Assembly (NCBI GenBank): GCA_963933055.1
Contig: CAWVSY010000011.1
Location: forward strand, 1 to 64,000
Reading direction: 5' to 3'
Source of the DNA: Oleispira sp963933055
GTDB taxonomy: Bacteria > Pseudomonadota > Gammaproteobacteria > Pseudomonadales > Oceanobacteraceae
Length of the DNA: 64,000 nt
Part shown: piece by piece, positions 27,066 through 36,311 of the stretch
How the letters are laid out: each line of letters starts with the position of its first letter
How positions within the stretch are numbered: the stretch's first letter is position 1
Translations under genes and position numbers: made by a program
Notes under the pieces: generated by a model
Databases searched by the model: none
Told to the model about the DNA's origin: nothing
Seen by the model: the letters and a program-made list of their open reading frames with translations, nothing else

Positions 27066-27872
27066 TTGGCCAAGATCATTGTCATAACCTCTGGTAAAGG
27101 AGGCGTGGGTAAAACCACCACCAGTGCTGCTATTGCAGCTGGTTTAGCTTTGAAAGGACACAAAACAGTCGTCATCGACTTTGATGTGGGTTTACGTAAC
27201 CTAGATCTTGTTATGGGCTGTGAGCGTCGTGTTGTTTATGATTTCGTTAATGTTATTCATAAAGAAGCCAGCTTACGACAGGCACTCATTAAGGATAAGC
27301 GCCTCGATAATCTTTATGTTTTACCCGCATCACAAACTCGCGACAAAGATGCACTTAATAAAGAAGCCGTTGAAGCAGTATTAGATGAACTTGCAGAAGA
27401 CTTTGAGTTTATTATTTGCGACTCACCTGCGGGCATCGAAACGGGAGCACAAATGGCCCTATACTTTGCCGAAGAAGCCATCATTGTTACCAACCCAGAA
27501 GTATCCTCTGTGCGAGACAGTGACCGTATATTAGGCATTTTGCAAAGCAAGTCTCGCTTAGCGGAACAAGGTAAGCGTGTTAAAGAGCACCTATTATTAA
27601 CCCGCTATAACCCGACTCGTGTTGAAAACGGAGAAATGCTTTCCGTAGCGGATGTCGAAGAGATTCTGGCTGTGCCATTGCTGGGGGTTATTCCAGAATC
27701 ACAAGCCGTATTAAAAGCATCGAATCAAGGTGTTCCTGTTATTCATGATAGTGAAAGTGATGCGGGACAAGCTTATGACGATGCCGTTGCGCGTTACCTA
27801 GGTGAAGATCGCCCACACCGTTTCTTAGAAGCTGCCAAAAAAGGCTTTCTCAAACGCGTATTTGGAGGTTAG
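27066..27872 (+). CDS. minD: Septum site-determining ATPase MinD
   Basis: Membrane-associated ATPase of 268 aa, beginning at a TTG start (AKIIVITSGKGGVGKTT). The deviant Walker A is KGGVGKTT, followed by switch motifs (VIDFDVGLRNLDLVMG, ICDSPAGIETG). The C-terminal amphipathic helix FLEAAKKGFLKRVFGG anchors it to the membrane. It sits 42 bases after minC and 2 bases before minE. Confidence 0.97.
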   Translation: MAKIIVITSGKGGVGKTTTSAAIAAGLALKGHKTVVIDFDVGLRNLDLVMGCERRVVYDFVNVIHKEASLRQALIKDKRLDNLYVLPASQTRDKDALNKEAVEAVLDELAEDFEFIICDSPAGIETGAQMALYFAEEAIIVTNPEVSSVRDSDRILGILQSKSRLAEQGKRVKEHLLLTRYNPTRVENGEMLSVADVEEILAVPLLGVIPESQAVLKASNQGVPVIHDSESDAGQAYDDAVARYLGEDRPHRFLEAAKKGFLKRVFGG

Positions 27873-27874
27873 TT

Positions 27875-28126
27875 ATGAGTTTAATGGATTATTTTCGAAA
27901 GGAACAAAGTGGCACGGCCAGCATTGCAAAAGAGCGCTTGCAGATTTTGGTCGCTCACGATCGTGTTAATAGCCGTGGTCCCGATTATTTACCCGAGATG
28001 CAGCAAGAGTTATTGGCGGTAATTCGTAAGTACATCGCCATTGCTGATGATCAAGTACAAGTTAATTTAGAGCAACAAGGCACCGCATCAGTACTTGAAC
28101 TGAATGTTATGCTGCCTGAAAACTAG
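27875..28126 (+). CDS. minE: Cell division topological specificity factor MinE
   Basis: Eighty-three residues, the normal length. The N-terminal membrane- and MinD-binding segment is MSLMDYFRKEQSGTASIAKERLQILVAHDR and the C-terminal dimer domain contains YLPEMQQELLAVIRKYI. It stimulates MinD ATPase and drives pole-to-pole oscillation. The next gene starts on the base after its stop codon. Confidence 0.97.
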   Translation: MSLMDYFRKEQSGTASIAKERLQILVAHDRVNSRGPDYLPEMQQELLAVIRKYIAIADDQVQVNLEQQGTASVLELNVMLPEN

Positions 28127-28681
28127 ATGCCTAATCGACTATTAACACCTTGGCAACGGGCTTCCAATACCTGGCAGCAAGCGAATTGGCTGCCACGCTT
28201 AGGATTAATATTAACGGTTATCAGTTTTTTCTTTATTTACCCCGGTGTCACTGAACCGATAATGACGATCAAAGCGACCGTTAATTTATTTGGTTTAAAA
28301 AGTACAATTTTTGAAGAAACTCGCAGCATATGGCAAACCGTCGTCAGTTTGAGAGAAGCAGGTTATGGCACTGTCGGCATGATGGTCGTGACCTTCAGTG
28401 TCATCATCCCTATCAGTAAAGGCTTATTGATTATCTGGGCTTGGTTAAACCCTACCCGCTGGCGCTGGCAACTTATTTCAATGGTCAGTAAATGGTCGAT
28501 GGCCGATGTTTTTGTCGTCGCCATACTCGTTGCATTCTTTACAGCACAAGCGACCGCCGAATTACAATCCAGTCTCCATCAGGGTTTCTACTGGTTTACG
28601 GCTTATTGCTTGCTATCGATTATTTCAGGCCAATGTTTAGCCCGTTTTGCGGATCAACAATTACCGCCACCAGGGCAGTAA
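28127..28681 (+). CDS. Paraquat-inducible protein A (PqiA)-like membrane protein
   Basis: A 184-aa membrane protein with about four hydrophobic segments (LILTVISFFFIYPGV, MMVVTFSVIIPISKGLLIIWAW, VFVVAILVAFFTAQ, FTAYCLLSIISGQCL). The phrase PISKGLLIIWAW...SKWSMADVFVVAIL is characteristic of PqiA/LetA-type domains, here a single domain rather than the usual tandem. PqiA/LetA proteins pair with MCE proteins in lipid transport; no MCE gene is adjacent. It begins immediately after minE, so it is probably on the min transcript. Confidence 0.82.
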   Translation: MPNRLLTPWQRASNTWQQANWLPRLGLILTVISFFFIYPGVTEPIMTIKATVNLFGLKSTIFEETRSIWQTVVSLREAGYGTVGMMVVTFSVIIPISKGLLIIWAWLNPTRWRWQLISMVSKWSMADVFVVAILVAFFTAQATAELQSSLHQGFYWFTAYCLLSIISGQCLARFADQQLPPPGQ

Positions 28682-28738
28682 AAAAACAAAACTGAGCTAT
28701 CCTTATTAGATTATTTTTAAATATTCGGATAGCCCGTT

Positions 28739-29098
28739 ATGCAAACCATCGCACTGCACCACATCTTATTAAAAAGCCCACTATTAGCGGATGACTTAGC
28801 CAAAGAATTAGAGCTTGGGGCAGACTTTGCTGAGCTTGCACGCGAATATTCAGCCTGCCCTTCCGCCCATCAAGGGGGTTTTGCCGGTTATCACCCACAA
28901 GATGAACTGCCACTATCAATCATTGAAGCGCTGGCGGTCATTAACGATGCTCAGCATTTTGCTGGCCCTATTAAAAGTCATCTTGGCTACCACCTATTAA
29001 AGCCTGTTGGCGATAAACCTCAACTCGCACTAAGTGATGAGAATATTTTATCGGAAGATGCCGTAGAACCAATAAAGAATGATAAAATGCCGATCTAG
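28739..29098 (+). CDS. Parvulin-type peptidyl-prolyl cis-trans isomerase
   Basis: A 119-aa single-domain PpiC/rotamase with no signal peptide, so cytoplasmic. Motifs: ALHHILLKSPLLADDLAKEL, GADFAELAREYSACPSAHQGGFAGYHP, and the C-terminal GPIKSHLGYHLLKPV with the conserved H-x-G-Y-H. It catalyses proline isomerisation. It is followed closely by a truncated haemoglobin gene that starts 19 bases downstream of its stop. Confidence 0.9.
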   Translation: MQTIALHHILLKSPLLADDLAKELELGADFAELAREYSACPSAHQGGFAGYHPQDELPLSIIEALAVINDAQHFAGPIKSHLGYHLLKPVGDKPQLALSDENILSEDAVEPIKNDKMPI

Positions 29099-29117
29099 TT
29101 TGCAGGTAGGTGACTTT

Positions 29118-29531
29118 ATGAATAATAACGCTGAATCTTCCAATTATGGTCAGGGGGAAGCTTCTTTCAATGCGGCCGGAGGCTTTGAGGGTATTAAACA
29201 GTTAGTTGATGCTTTCTACGACGCGATGGAAACACGACCGCAAGCACAACGTATTCGCGATATGCACAGCCCCAACTTGGATGAATCTCGAGATAAATTA
29301 ACTCGTTTTTTAGCCGGCTGGCTGGGCGGCCCCAAACTGTTCAGTGAGAAATACGGCCCGATTCGAATTCCGGTCGCTCACCGTCATTTAGACATTGGTC
29401 CTGCGGAAAGAGATGCTTGGCTTGCCTGCATGCAAGTGGCCGTTAATGAACAACCTTACCCACAAGACTTCCGCGATTATTTAATGGCCCAGCTTTATGT
29501 TCCTGCTGAACGAAGTCGCAATAGAGACTAA
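29118..29531 (+). CDS. Group 2 truncated haemoglobin (GlbO/TrHb2)
   Basis: A 137-aa haem protein from ATG 29118 (AGGTAGG upstream; the frame is open further 5' but lacks a site). The group 2 signature is clear: FEGIKQLVDAFYDAM, RFLAGWLGGPKLFSEKYG, a proximal His at about residue 88 (VAHRHLDIG) and the conserved Trp-G8 in ERDAWLACM (residue 101). Such proteins bind O2, NO or sulfide and are often tied to oxidative or nitrosative stress. It probably shares a transcript with the parvulin. Confidence 0.9.
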   Translation: MNNNAESSNYGQGEASFNAAGGFEGIKQLVDAFYDAMETRPQAQRIRDMHSPNLDESRDKLTRFLAGWLGGPKLFSEKYGPIRIPVAHRHLDIGPAERDAWLACMQVAVNEQPYPQDFRDYLMAQLYVPAERSRNRD

Positions 29532-29552
29532 AACCTGATGGCCATCGCATGA

Positions 29553-31385
29553 TCACTTTTGATAATGCTTAAAACCATCACGGCCATTATTTTTGACCGC
29601 ATACATCGCCTCGTCGGCTTGCTGTATCAGCTCATCAACATTGCGCGCACTGAGTACTGCCATCGTAGTCCCCATACTAATAGTGATCCCCTCTAAAGGC
29701 GCTATATCCATGAAATCTAATTGTCGTACCGCTTCAATTAATCGCTGACAGTATGACTCTAAGCCTTGCGCTGAAATATCCTGTAATAGCACAACAAACT
29801 CTTCGCCACCGAAGCGGCCAACACGATCATGCTCGCGCTTCATCCCAAAGAAAATTTCAGATAAACGCTTTAATACTTGATCCCCAACCGCATGACCATA
29901 ATTGTCGTTAATCATTTTAAAATGGTCCACATCAATCATTAACAACGCAATACTGGGCTTTACCCGAGCCAGCATATTTAATTGCTCAACAAACGCACGT
30001 CGATTCAAAACACCGGTTAAACCATCAATATTCGCTAATACCTGCAGCTTATCATTAGCTTCTTCTAAAGCATCGGCTTTTTCAGCTAACTCAAAAGTAC
30101 GCTGAGCAACACGGGCCTCAAGCTGCTTATTAACGATTAATAACTGCTTACTCAAATGCTCTACTTCCTGCTTTTGCTTAGCACGTAAATACAGCATATG
30201 AATCGCAAGTGACGATAAGAAAGCCAATAACCCATACGATATCCACAAGCGCGTGCCTGACAAAAGCTGCGAATAAATGGCGATGTCATGGAAAATGGTC
30301 ACAATTAGAAGAGCGCCTCCCAAGGCTAAATAGGAACTTCCAGGGCGGCGACGATACAGAACCTTTAATAGACTCCAGCTATACAGAACGATCACTCCCA
30401 CCAATAACGCCTGAAAGACACTAAGAAACAACGTAAATACTTGCGTCGGTAAGGCAAAGATACTCAAGATGGGCAAAATAAAGACATAGCTCACATAGCG
30501 AATACTACGACGAGAGATTTCCAGCGGAAAAATATGATGCAACCATAACAGCACCAAAGGCGGTGCGATTAGCATCGTTAAATATAAACAGCGAATATGC
30601 AGCTGCCAATCTAATGCTGCAGCGACTTGATATAACGGCTGATTATCCGTAATGCCCACTCGCAAAGCGACTAAGAATGCAAAAGCGGATAAGACTAAAG
30701 AAACCTGGTCACGTTTATCAATGAAATATTGAATAATCAAGAAGAGGCTAACAATGAACGCTAAAGCAACTACAAGGGCCTGATCAAAAGTCTGCAGAAC
30801 ATAATCATGCCTTAGATCAGCGTAAGGGCCTATTTTTAAGGATTGCCAAGGGCCTCCACTCGCATGATAAAAATTAGAAACATGCCAGATTAGCTGTGTA
30901 TCTTTTGGCAATATCCCTAGCTCAATTAATTGATTGCCAGAATAGGGCATTGAACTGTCTTTACTTAATCCGGCAATACCACCTTCTGCCACAATACGGT
31001 CATTCACGTAAAGACGAAAAGACGTCGACTGCTCAGGAATGATCATTCCCCAGCGAATATTATCAGGTAAGTTGGATAAGGTGGCCGTGAAGGTCGCAAA
31101 ACCCTTTCCTTCTAAGGGTGGATTAACAATCTCTTGCCTATCCCAAGTCATTGGCATGTCGATCATCAAAGGTGGCGGCTTAGGTAAGTCTTTTGGCAAC
31201 AGCTGCTGCTGCCAATACATTCCCCAATGGCCATTCAGCACAACAGCACCATCAGCCGCTTGCCAATCAGTGAAGTCAAACGTCGTCCCTAATTTTTTAA
31301 TCGCCGCTGTATTAGCAATGCTGATGCTGCTAAAACCCAGTATTAAAACGATTAATAACCCTATTCTTGCAAAGACAATGAGCAA
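29553..31385 (-). CDS. Diguanylate cyclase with 7TMR-DISM sensor
   Basis: A 610-aa inner-membrane c-di-GMP synthase. Signal-like helix at 1-25, then a periplasmic jelly-roll-like 7TMR-DISM extracellular domain (to ~190). About seven TM segments span ~195-400, then a short coiled coil (QKQEVEHLSKQLLIVNKQLEARVAQRTFELAEKADALEEAND). The C-terminal GGDEF domain has the active motif GRFGGEEF and a preceding I-site RxxD (REHD), so product inhibition is expected. The start is a TTG supported by AAGGAG five bases upstream. The extracellular ligand, possibly a carbohydrate, is unknown. Confidence 0.92.
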   Translation of the reverse strand: MLIVFARIGLLIVLILGFSSISIANTAAIKKLGTTFDFTDWQAADGAVVLNGHWGMYWQQQLLPKDLPKPPPLMIDMPMTWDRQEIVNPPLEGKGFATFTATLSNLPDNIRWGMIIPEQSTSFRLYVNDRIVAEGGIAGLSKDSSMPYSGNQLIELGILPKDTQLIWHVSNFYHASGGPWQSLKIGPYADLRHDYVLQTFDQALVVALAFIVSLFLIIQYFIDKRDQVSLVLSAFAFLVALRVGITDNQPLYQVAAALDWQLHIRCLYLTMLIAPPLVLLWLHHIFPLEISRRSIRYVSYVFILPILSIFALPTQVFTLFLSVFQALLVGVIVLYSWSLLKVLYRRRPGSSYLALGGALLIVTIFHDIAIYSQLLSGTRLWISYGLLAFLSSLAIHMLYLRAKQKQEVEHLSKQLLIVNKQLEARVAQRTFELAEKADALEEANDKLQVLANIDGLTGVLNRRAFVEQLNMLARVKPSIALLMIDVDHFKMINDNYGHAVGDQVLKRLSEIFFGMKREHDRVGRFGGEEFVVLLQDISAQGLESYCQRLIEAVRQLDFMDIAPLEGITISMGTTMAVLSARNVDELIQQADEAMYAVKNNGRDGFKHYQK

Positions 31386-31527
31386 GATAACTCCTTGAGT
31401 ATTATTTTTAGCGGGAATAATAGCAGTTTCCGCTGCGGAGGAAATGATGAGATTGCTGAAAGATGAATAATAATAGGTATAATGATGCGTTTTTTACTAT
31501 TTCTACCAAATTTAGGGTTAACAATCG

Positions 31528-32733
31528 ATGAATCCAGATTTACAAAAGCTGCAGCCTTACCCTTTTGAAAAACTGACCGCTTTAAAAGCACAAGTTAGCC
31601 CGAATCAAAACTTGCGACCTATCGCCCTATCTATTGGTGAACCGAAGCACCCGGCCCCAAGTTTTGTCACAGAGTGTTTAATCGATAACATTACTCGTAT
31701 TGAAAACTACCCAACAACCAAAGGTATTCCTGAATTACGAGAAGCGATCGCCAACTGGTTAACTCAGCGTTTTGGTTTAAGCCAAATCAGTAGCGAGCAG
31801 CAAATTATTCCTGTTAACGGCACACGTGAAGCGTTATTTGCCTTTACGCAAGCCGTTGTTGATCGTAGTAAAGAAGGGTTAGTGGTTAGCCCTAATCCTT
31901 TTTATCAAATCTACGAAGGCGCTGCTTACCTTGCGGGAGCGGAACCTCACTTTTTACCATGCTTAGAAGAAAATGGTTTTAATCCAGATTTTGACGCAGT
32001 AACCGATGATATTTGGGAGAAATGCCAATTATTGTTTTTATGCTCCCCTGGTAACCCAACAGGTGCGGTACTCGATTTAGAAACCCTGACCAAGCTTATT
32101 GCTTTAGCCGATAAGCACGATTTCATTATTGCATCCGACGAATGTTACTCAGAAATATTTGTTGAGGGTAAGCCTGCGCCTATTGGCTTATTACAAGCAT
32201 GTGAAACGCTTGGTCGCCACGACTACTCTCGCTGCGTCGTATTTCACTCACTTTCTAAGCGCTCTAACTTACCCGGTTTACGCTCTGGTTTTGTCGCGGG
32301 TGATGCGACAATATTGCAGCCTTTTTTACTTTATCGTACCTACCATGGCTGTGCGATGCCGGTTCATACACAGCTCGCGAGTATCGCAGCATGGAATGAT
32401 GAAGAACACGTAAAAGAAAATCGTCAACAATACAGCCTTAAATTTAAAGCCGTATTAGAAATTTTGAAGCACCCAAGCATTCAAGATAAAATTGAGGTTG
32501 AACAAACAGATGCTAGTTTTTATCTTTGGGCTAAAACCAGCATTGATGAAGAAGAGTTCGCTCAACAGCTATTTGCTCAGCAGCATGTGACCGTTTTACC
32601 GGGCTCTTATCTATCACGTACCATCGATGGTATTAACCCAGGTAAAAATCGAGTACGCATGGCTTTAGTCGCTAGTGTGGAAGAATGCATTGAAGCAGCA
32701 GAACGCATTAAACAATTTGTACAAGATCTTTAG
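31528..32733 (+). CDS. dapC: N-succinyldiaminopimelate aminotransferase DapC
   Basis: PLP-dependent class I/II aminotransferase of 401 aa in the lysine/peptidoglycan pathway (makes N-succinyl-LL-DAP). MNPDLQKLQPYPFEKL and ALSIGEPKHPAP are typical of the DapC branch. Other family motifs are NYPTTKGIPELREAI, CSPGNPTG, SDECYSEI, and SLSKRSNLPGLRSGFVAGD with the PLP lysine. In related bacteria dapC is near sufE/csd genes, and sufE follows here after 25 bases. Confidence 0.88.
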   Translation: MNPDLQKLQPYPFEKLTALKAQVSPNQNLRPIALSIGEPKHPAPSFVTECLIDNITRIENYPTTKGIPELREAIANWLTQRFGLSQISSEQQIIPVNGTREALFAFTQAVVDRSKEGLVVSPNPFYQIYEGAAYLAGAEPHFLPCLEENGFNPDFDAVTDDIWEKCQLLFLCSPGNPTGAVLDLETLTKLIALADKHDFIIASDECYSEIFVEGKPAPIGLLQACETLGRHDYSRCVVFHSLSKRSNLPGLRSGFVAGDATILQPFLLYRTYHGCAMPVHTQLASIAAWNDEEHVKENRQQYSLKFKAVLEILKHPSIQDKIEVEQTDASFYLWAKTSIDEEEFAQQLFAQQHVTVLPGSYLSRTIDGINPGKNRVRMALVASVEECIEAAERIKQFVQDL

Positions 32734-32758
32734 TTAACCTTGGCCTACTGGAAAGAAA

Positions 32759-33199
32759 ATGACTGATATTACTGTAAGCCCATTTGGCACAGAGATTACC
32801 CCTGAAGAAATCCTTGATACATTGGGTTTCTTTGACGATTGGGAAGAACGCTATAAATACATTATTGACTTAGGCAAACAACTGCCAGCCATTGATGAAA
32901 GCAAAAAAACGGATGTCTATTTATTACGCGGCTGTCAAAGCCAAGTCTGGATAGATTCTGCGGTAAGTGATGGCAAACTATTTTTTGAAGTAGATTCCGA
33001 TGCGCATATTGTAAGAGGCTTATTAGCCGTTGTATTAAGCGCTTACAATAACAAAACACCTGACGAAATTTTAAACTTTGATATCGACCATTTTTTCGCT
33101 CAAGTGGACTTGGTAAAACACCTAAGCCCAACTCGAGGAAATGGTCTAACCGCCATGGTTAAGAAAATCCAACTGACCGCGCAGCAGCTTAAAGCATAG
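32759..33199 (+). CDS. sufE: Cysteine desulfuration protein SufE
   Basis: A 146-aa sulfur acceptor that takes persulfide from a SufS/CsdA cysteine desulfurase for Fe-S assembly. The active cysteine is C59 in LLRGCQSQVW. The surrounding ERYKYIIDLGKQLP and the later FFAQVDLVKHLSPTRGNGLTAMVKKI are family-typical. No desulfurase gene lies beside it. Its 3' end overlaps the convergent next gene by 11 bases. Confidence 0.93.
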   Translation: MTDITVSPFGTEITPEEILDTLGFFDDWEERYKYIIDLGKQLPAIDESKKTDVYLLRGCQSQVWIDSAVSDGKLFFEVDSDAHIVRGLLAVVLSAYNNKTPDEILNFDIDHFFAQVDLVKHLSPTRGNGLTAMVKKIQLTAQQLKA

Positions 33200-33623
33200 C
33201 CTGCGAACCAAGATGAAGATTGGCCATTGCTGTTTCGGCAATGGCCTGATTAACAAATTGCAGCTCATTTGTATATTGCTGAAACTTAGTCACTTTGCCA
33301 TTGTTAAAGCTATAGATATGAGAAGCCGCTAAAGTAAAAGGCTGCTTGGTATCACGATCAATGCCGCTAAAATAACCTAGCACAACAATATCATCACCAG
33401 CATCTAAAATGCGTTCAATAACAAAACGCCAGCGTTGCCACTCAAAGTTGAACGATTTATACAGCTTGCTTAAGACGGCCGATGGCCCTTGGTAGGTGCC
33501 TTCTCCGGCAAAACCTTGATTCTGTTGCCAGGTGATAGAAGGGGAACATAGCTGCGTAAAGCGCTCAACATCTTGTTGGCGAAAGCAACGGTATAACTCG
33601 ATCACAACGTCCTTGTGTTTCAT
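33189..33623 (-). CDS. NTF2/SnoaL-like protein
   Basis: A 144-aa protein of the cone-shaped NTF2-like fold: N-terminal helices (DVVIELYRCFRQQDVERFTQLCSPSITWQQ), then strands containing FVIERILDAGDDIVVLGYFSG and the late motif AASHIYSFNNGKVTKFQQYTNE. The fold hosts many small enzymes and stress proteins, so no reaction can be assigned. ATG 33623 has AAGGA six bases upstream; a GTG directly before it is possible. Confidence 0.75.
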   Translation of the reverse strand: MKHKDVVIELYRCFRQQDVERFTQLCSPSITWQQNQGFAGEGTYQGPSAVLSKLYKSFNFEWQRWRFVIERILDAGDDIVVLGYFSGIDRDTKQPFTLAASHIYSFNNGKVTKFQQYTNELQFVNQAIAETAMANLHLGSQAML

Positions 33624-33824
33624 CACTAATCCTTAATATGACGATCAAATTTAAAATCCTTTTAGTTCACGTCACTGTGAACTGTTACTCATATTAGCAC
33701 CCAATCGAGCACATAGAAACTGAGTAAGCTAATCCTCTTATCTTTTAAATCTTTATTTTGCTTATGCTAAAGCCCGTTATCGCTTTATAATTAACCATTA
33801 AGATGACACATAGATTAAAAAAAT

Positions 33825-34553
33825 ATGGCTATTAGACCTCGCATATATACACCTGAAGCACTGGCATTGAATACAAAGGTCGATTTAGAAGCTCAAGCCA
33901 GCACCCACCTAATAAAGGTTTTAAGGCTGAAAGAAGGCGCTGAACTGCGATTATTCAATGGTGATGGTCATGAATATTTAGCCGACATCACAATTGCGGG
34001 TAAGAAAAATGCTCAGGTCGCCATTCGTGAAGTCCTATCCAGTGACCCTAAAGTCAGCTTTCCCTTACACCTAGGTCAGGTTGTTTCAAAAGGTGACCGC
34101 ATGGACTTCACCATACAAAAAGCGACCGAGCTTGGGATTACTGACATTACTCCGCTTTGGAGCGAGCGCTGTGATGTTCGCTTGAAAGGCGAGCGCTTAG
34201 AAAAAAAGATGGAGCATTGGAAAAAAGTCGCCATTTCTGCCTGTGAACAAAGTGGCCGAAATCACATCCCAACCCTCCACCCAGCAATGACCTATCATGA
34301 ATGGGCAAGCTCAGTTGAAAGTGATAGCAAGCTTGTTCTTCATACTCGCGACCAAAAAAATCTAGCCGATATTCAAGCACCCGCTTCCGTTGCATTATTA
34401 GTGGGCCCTGAAGGTGGCATTACCGATGACGAGGTTGAACTTTGTATACAGCAAGGCTTTACCGGACTGACCTTAGGACCGCGTATTTTACGCACAGAAA
34501 CAGCCGCGTTAGCCGCGTTGAGTTTATTTCAATACCTTTGGGGCGACTTTTAA
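33825..34553 (+). CDS. rsmE: 16S rRNA (uracil-1498-N3)-methyltransferase RsmE
   Basis: A 242-aa SPOUT-class enzyme. RPRIYTP at the N-terminus and a PUA-like domain (STHLIKVLRLKEGAELRLFNGDG) precede the knotted SAM site LLVGPEGGITDDEVELC...TLGPRILRTETAALAAL. KGDRMDFTIQKATELGITDITPLWSERCDVRL is a strong family signature. It methylates U1498 of 16S rRNA in the assembled 30S subunit. Confidence 0.96.
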   Translation: MAIRPRIYTPEALALNTKVDLEAQASTHLIKVLRLKEGAELRLFNGDGHEYLADITIAGKKNAQVAIREVLSSDPKVSFPLHLGQVVSKGDRMDFTIQKATELGITDITPLWSERCDVRLKGERLEKKMEHWKKVAISACEQSGRNHIPTLHPAMTYHEWASSVESDSKLVLHTRDQKNLADIQAPASVALLVGPEGGITDDEVELCIQQGFTGLTLGPRILRTETAALAALSLFQYLWGDF

Positions 34554-34565
34554 TAAGCCATCGTT

Positions 34566-35285
34566 TTAACCCGCTATAGAGCGCACTTCCTCAGGGCTGA
34601 GTTCTCTACTTTGGCCCGGAGCTAAATGCTCATCCAATATCAAATTACCAATCGACTCACGATGCAATGCCATCACAGGATTTCTAAAGCGACCAAACAT
34701 ACGCTTTATTTGATGGTATTTGCCTTCGAACAAAGTCACTCTTGCGACCTTATTCGATAATATTTCAAGCTCTGCTGGCCGCGTCATCACATCTTCAAAC
34801 GCAAAATACATACCTTCTGAGAATGCAGAAATATATTCACGTGTTAACGCATTCTCGAGCCTTACACGATAAACCTTATCCACTTTTTCTTCAGGCGACA
34901 TCAACCGTCGCGACCAATAGCCATCATTCGTTAAAAGCAGTAATCCTGAAGTATTTAAATCTAAGCGGCCAACAATGTGTAAGCTTTCTAGCACCGCGAC
35001 GGAATATCCGTTTAATAAACTGATCACCGTTTTATGCTGCTCGTCTTTCGTAGCACTCACAATACCAAGCGGCTTATTCATCATAATGTACAAGGGCTTT
35101 TTATCTTGTAAGACTTCACCATCACACTGCACACAATCAAATTCTTCAACCATCGTACTGACATCACGAATGGTTTCACCATTAATAATAATTCGGCCTT
35201 GAGCCAACATCAGCTTAACATCACGACGATTGATGTTTCGTTTCTTACTAATGTAACGATCAATACGGAAAGATTTAGTTTGCAT
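34566..35285 (-). CDS. rsuA: 16S rRNA pseudouridine-516 synthase RsuA-type
   Basis: A 239-aa protein with an N-terminal S4 RNA-binding domain (residues ~1-60, YISKKRNINRRDVKLMLAQGRIIING) and an RsuA/RluB-type catalytic domain. The active Asp is in VGRLDLNTSGLLLLTNDG. MNKPLGIVSA and EGKYHQIKRMFGRFRNPVMALHRESIG complete the RsuA pattern. The target U516 of 16S rRNA is inferred from the family; RluE/RluF relatives are alternatives. Confidence 0.85.
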   Translation of the reverse strand: MQTKSFRIDRYISKKRNINRRDVKLMLAQGRIIINGETIRDVSTMVEEFDCVQCDGEVLQDKKPLYIMMNKPLGIVSATKDEQHKTVISLLNGYSVAVLESLHIVGRLDLNTSGLLLLTNDGYWSRRLMSPEEKVDKVYRVRLENALTREYISAFSEGMYFAFEDVMTRPAELEILSNKVARVTLFEGKYHQIKRMFGRFRNPVMALHRESIGNLILDEHLAPGQSRELSPEEVRSIAG

Positions 35286-35302
35286 ATCGTTGTGACAAAC
35301 AC

Positions 35303-35845
35303 CTAATCGATAACTTTGGTTTTTTCATTAATCAATGCTGCACTCGCAGCATCTAAAGTATGTTTTTCTAACTGCAGCAGTTGAGCTTTACGTTCAATAC
35401 CACCAGCATAGCCGCGCAGTGCACGATCACTGCCAATGACTCGATGGCATGGAATGATTAACCAAATAGGATTGCGCGCATTGGCACTAGCAACGGCTCT
35501 CACAGCACTAGAATTACCCACTGTCATCGCCAACTGCTGATAGCTGGCAAAAGTGCCATAGGTAATATCACATAGAGAGTGCCAAACTCGCTGCTGAAAC
35601 TCAGTGCCTTGAGGGTCAATGGGCAAATCAAATTCGTCTATTTCAGCCGCAAAATATTGCTCTAATTGCTGCTGGCAATCCTTACCCCAGCGCGGTGACA
35701 AAGCCGAATCAGCCACAAGCTCAGGCTCTACTTCCTTGTGACACTGCGCTTCTGCAAATTTCAAATACTGTATGTGTGTATCACTGCCTTGAACGACAAT
35801 CTTACCCAGTAGGCTATTAACCGTTATTCGATATGGATAAATCAT
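35303..35845 (-). CDS. ogt: Methylated-DNA-[protein]-cysteine S-methyltransferase Ogt
   Basis: A 180-aa suicide repair protein that removes O6-methylguanine and related lesions. The acceptor is C133 in the PCHR motif (WLIIPCHRVIGSD), followed by LRGYAGGIERKAQLL. The HTH-like DNA-binding part is GTFASYQQLAMTVGNSSAVRAVASANARNP. There is no Ada N-terminal zinc domain. It begins 17 bases upstream of rsuA on the same strand. Confidence 0.93.
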   Translation of the reverse strand: MIYPYRITVNSLLGKIVVQGSDTHIQYLKFAEAQCHKEVEPELVADSALSPRWGKDCQQQLEQYFAAEIDEFDLPIDPQGTEFQQRVWHSLCDITYGTFASYQQLAMTVGNSSAVRAVASANARNPIWLIIPCHRVIGSDRALRGYAGGIERKAQLLQLEKHTLDAASAALINEKTKVID

Positions 35846-35975
35846 ATTATGCCCTGCCTGTATCTATTGCTGCCAAAGCGTTATAAACCCTGTATTATGC
35901 GCTTTCTTAAAATACAGGCCTTGCTCCACTCAGGCTGCTATTTTCATATCAGCCGCCACCAGCTAGGCCAGCATC

Positions 35976-36308
35976 ATGTCTAAATTCTTTTTTAAAGGTC
36001 GTATAGAGCTTCCTTCAGATTACAGCACTTACAACTACAATACAGACCCAAGTACTAAACATGGTTCTAAAAAACACCCAATCTCGATCACGGTCACGAA
36101 TGAAGCAAGACAAGCTGAAATCGAAAGCCAGTTAAAAGAGAATAACATTTTCGCCAACATCACCCTCGACTCAAAAGCGGAAGAAAACATTGGCGAGCTG
36201 GAAATGGTATTAAATAAGCCGACTACCCTAGTACTAGAAAAGACCCCTAACCGCAACGACCCATGCTCATGCGGCAGTGGTAAAAAATATAAGAAATGCT
36301 GTGGCTAG
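35976..36308 (+). CDS. SEC-C motif metal-binding protein, PBPRA1643-like
   Basis: A 110-aa protein ending in a SEC-C zinc motif (RNDPCSCGSGKKYKKCCG). The body starts MSKFFFKGRIELPSDYSTYNYN and matches the short SWIM/SEC-C family named after PBPRA1643. SEC-C motifs bind zinc and often mediate protein or ribosome contacts. Function unknown. The downstream gene is convergent, with a 3-base gap. Confidence 0.82.
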   Translation: MSKFFFKGRIELPSDYSTYNYNTDPSTKHGSKKHPISITVTNEARQAEIESQLKENNIFANITLDSKAEENIGELEMVLNKPTTLVLEKTPNRNDPCSCGSGKKYKKCCG

Positions 36309-36311
36309 CAC

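Noticed and set aside
28690..28736. GCTATCC/GGATAGC inverted repeat between the pqiA-like gene and the parvulin
   Set aside because: Seven-base arms with a long AT loop and no T-run in the direction of the genes; too weak to call a terminator.
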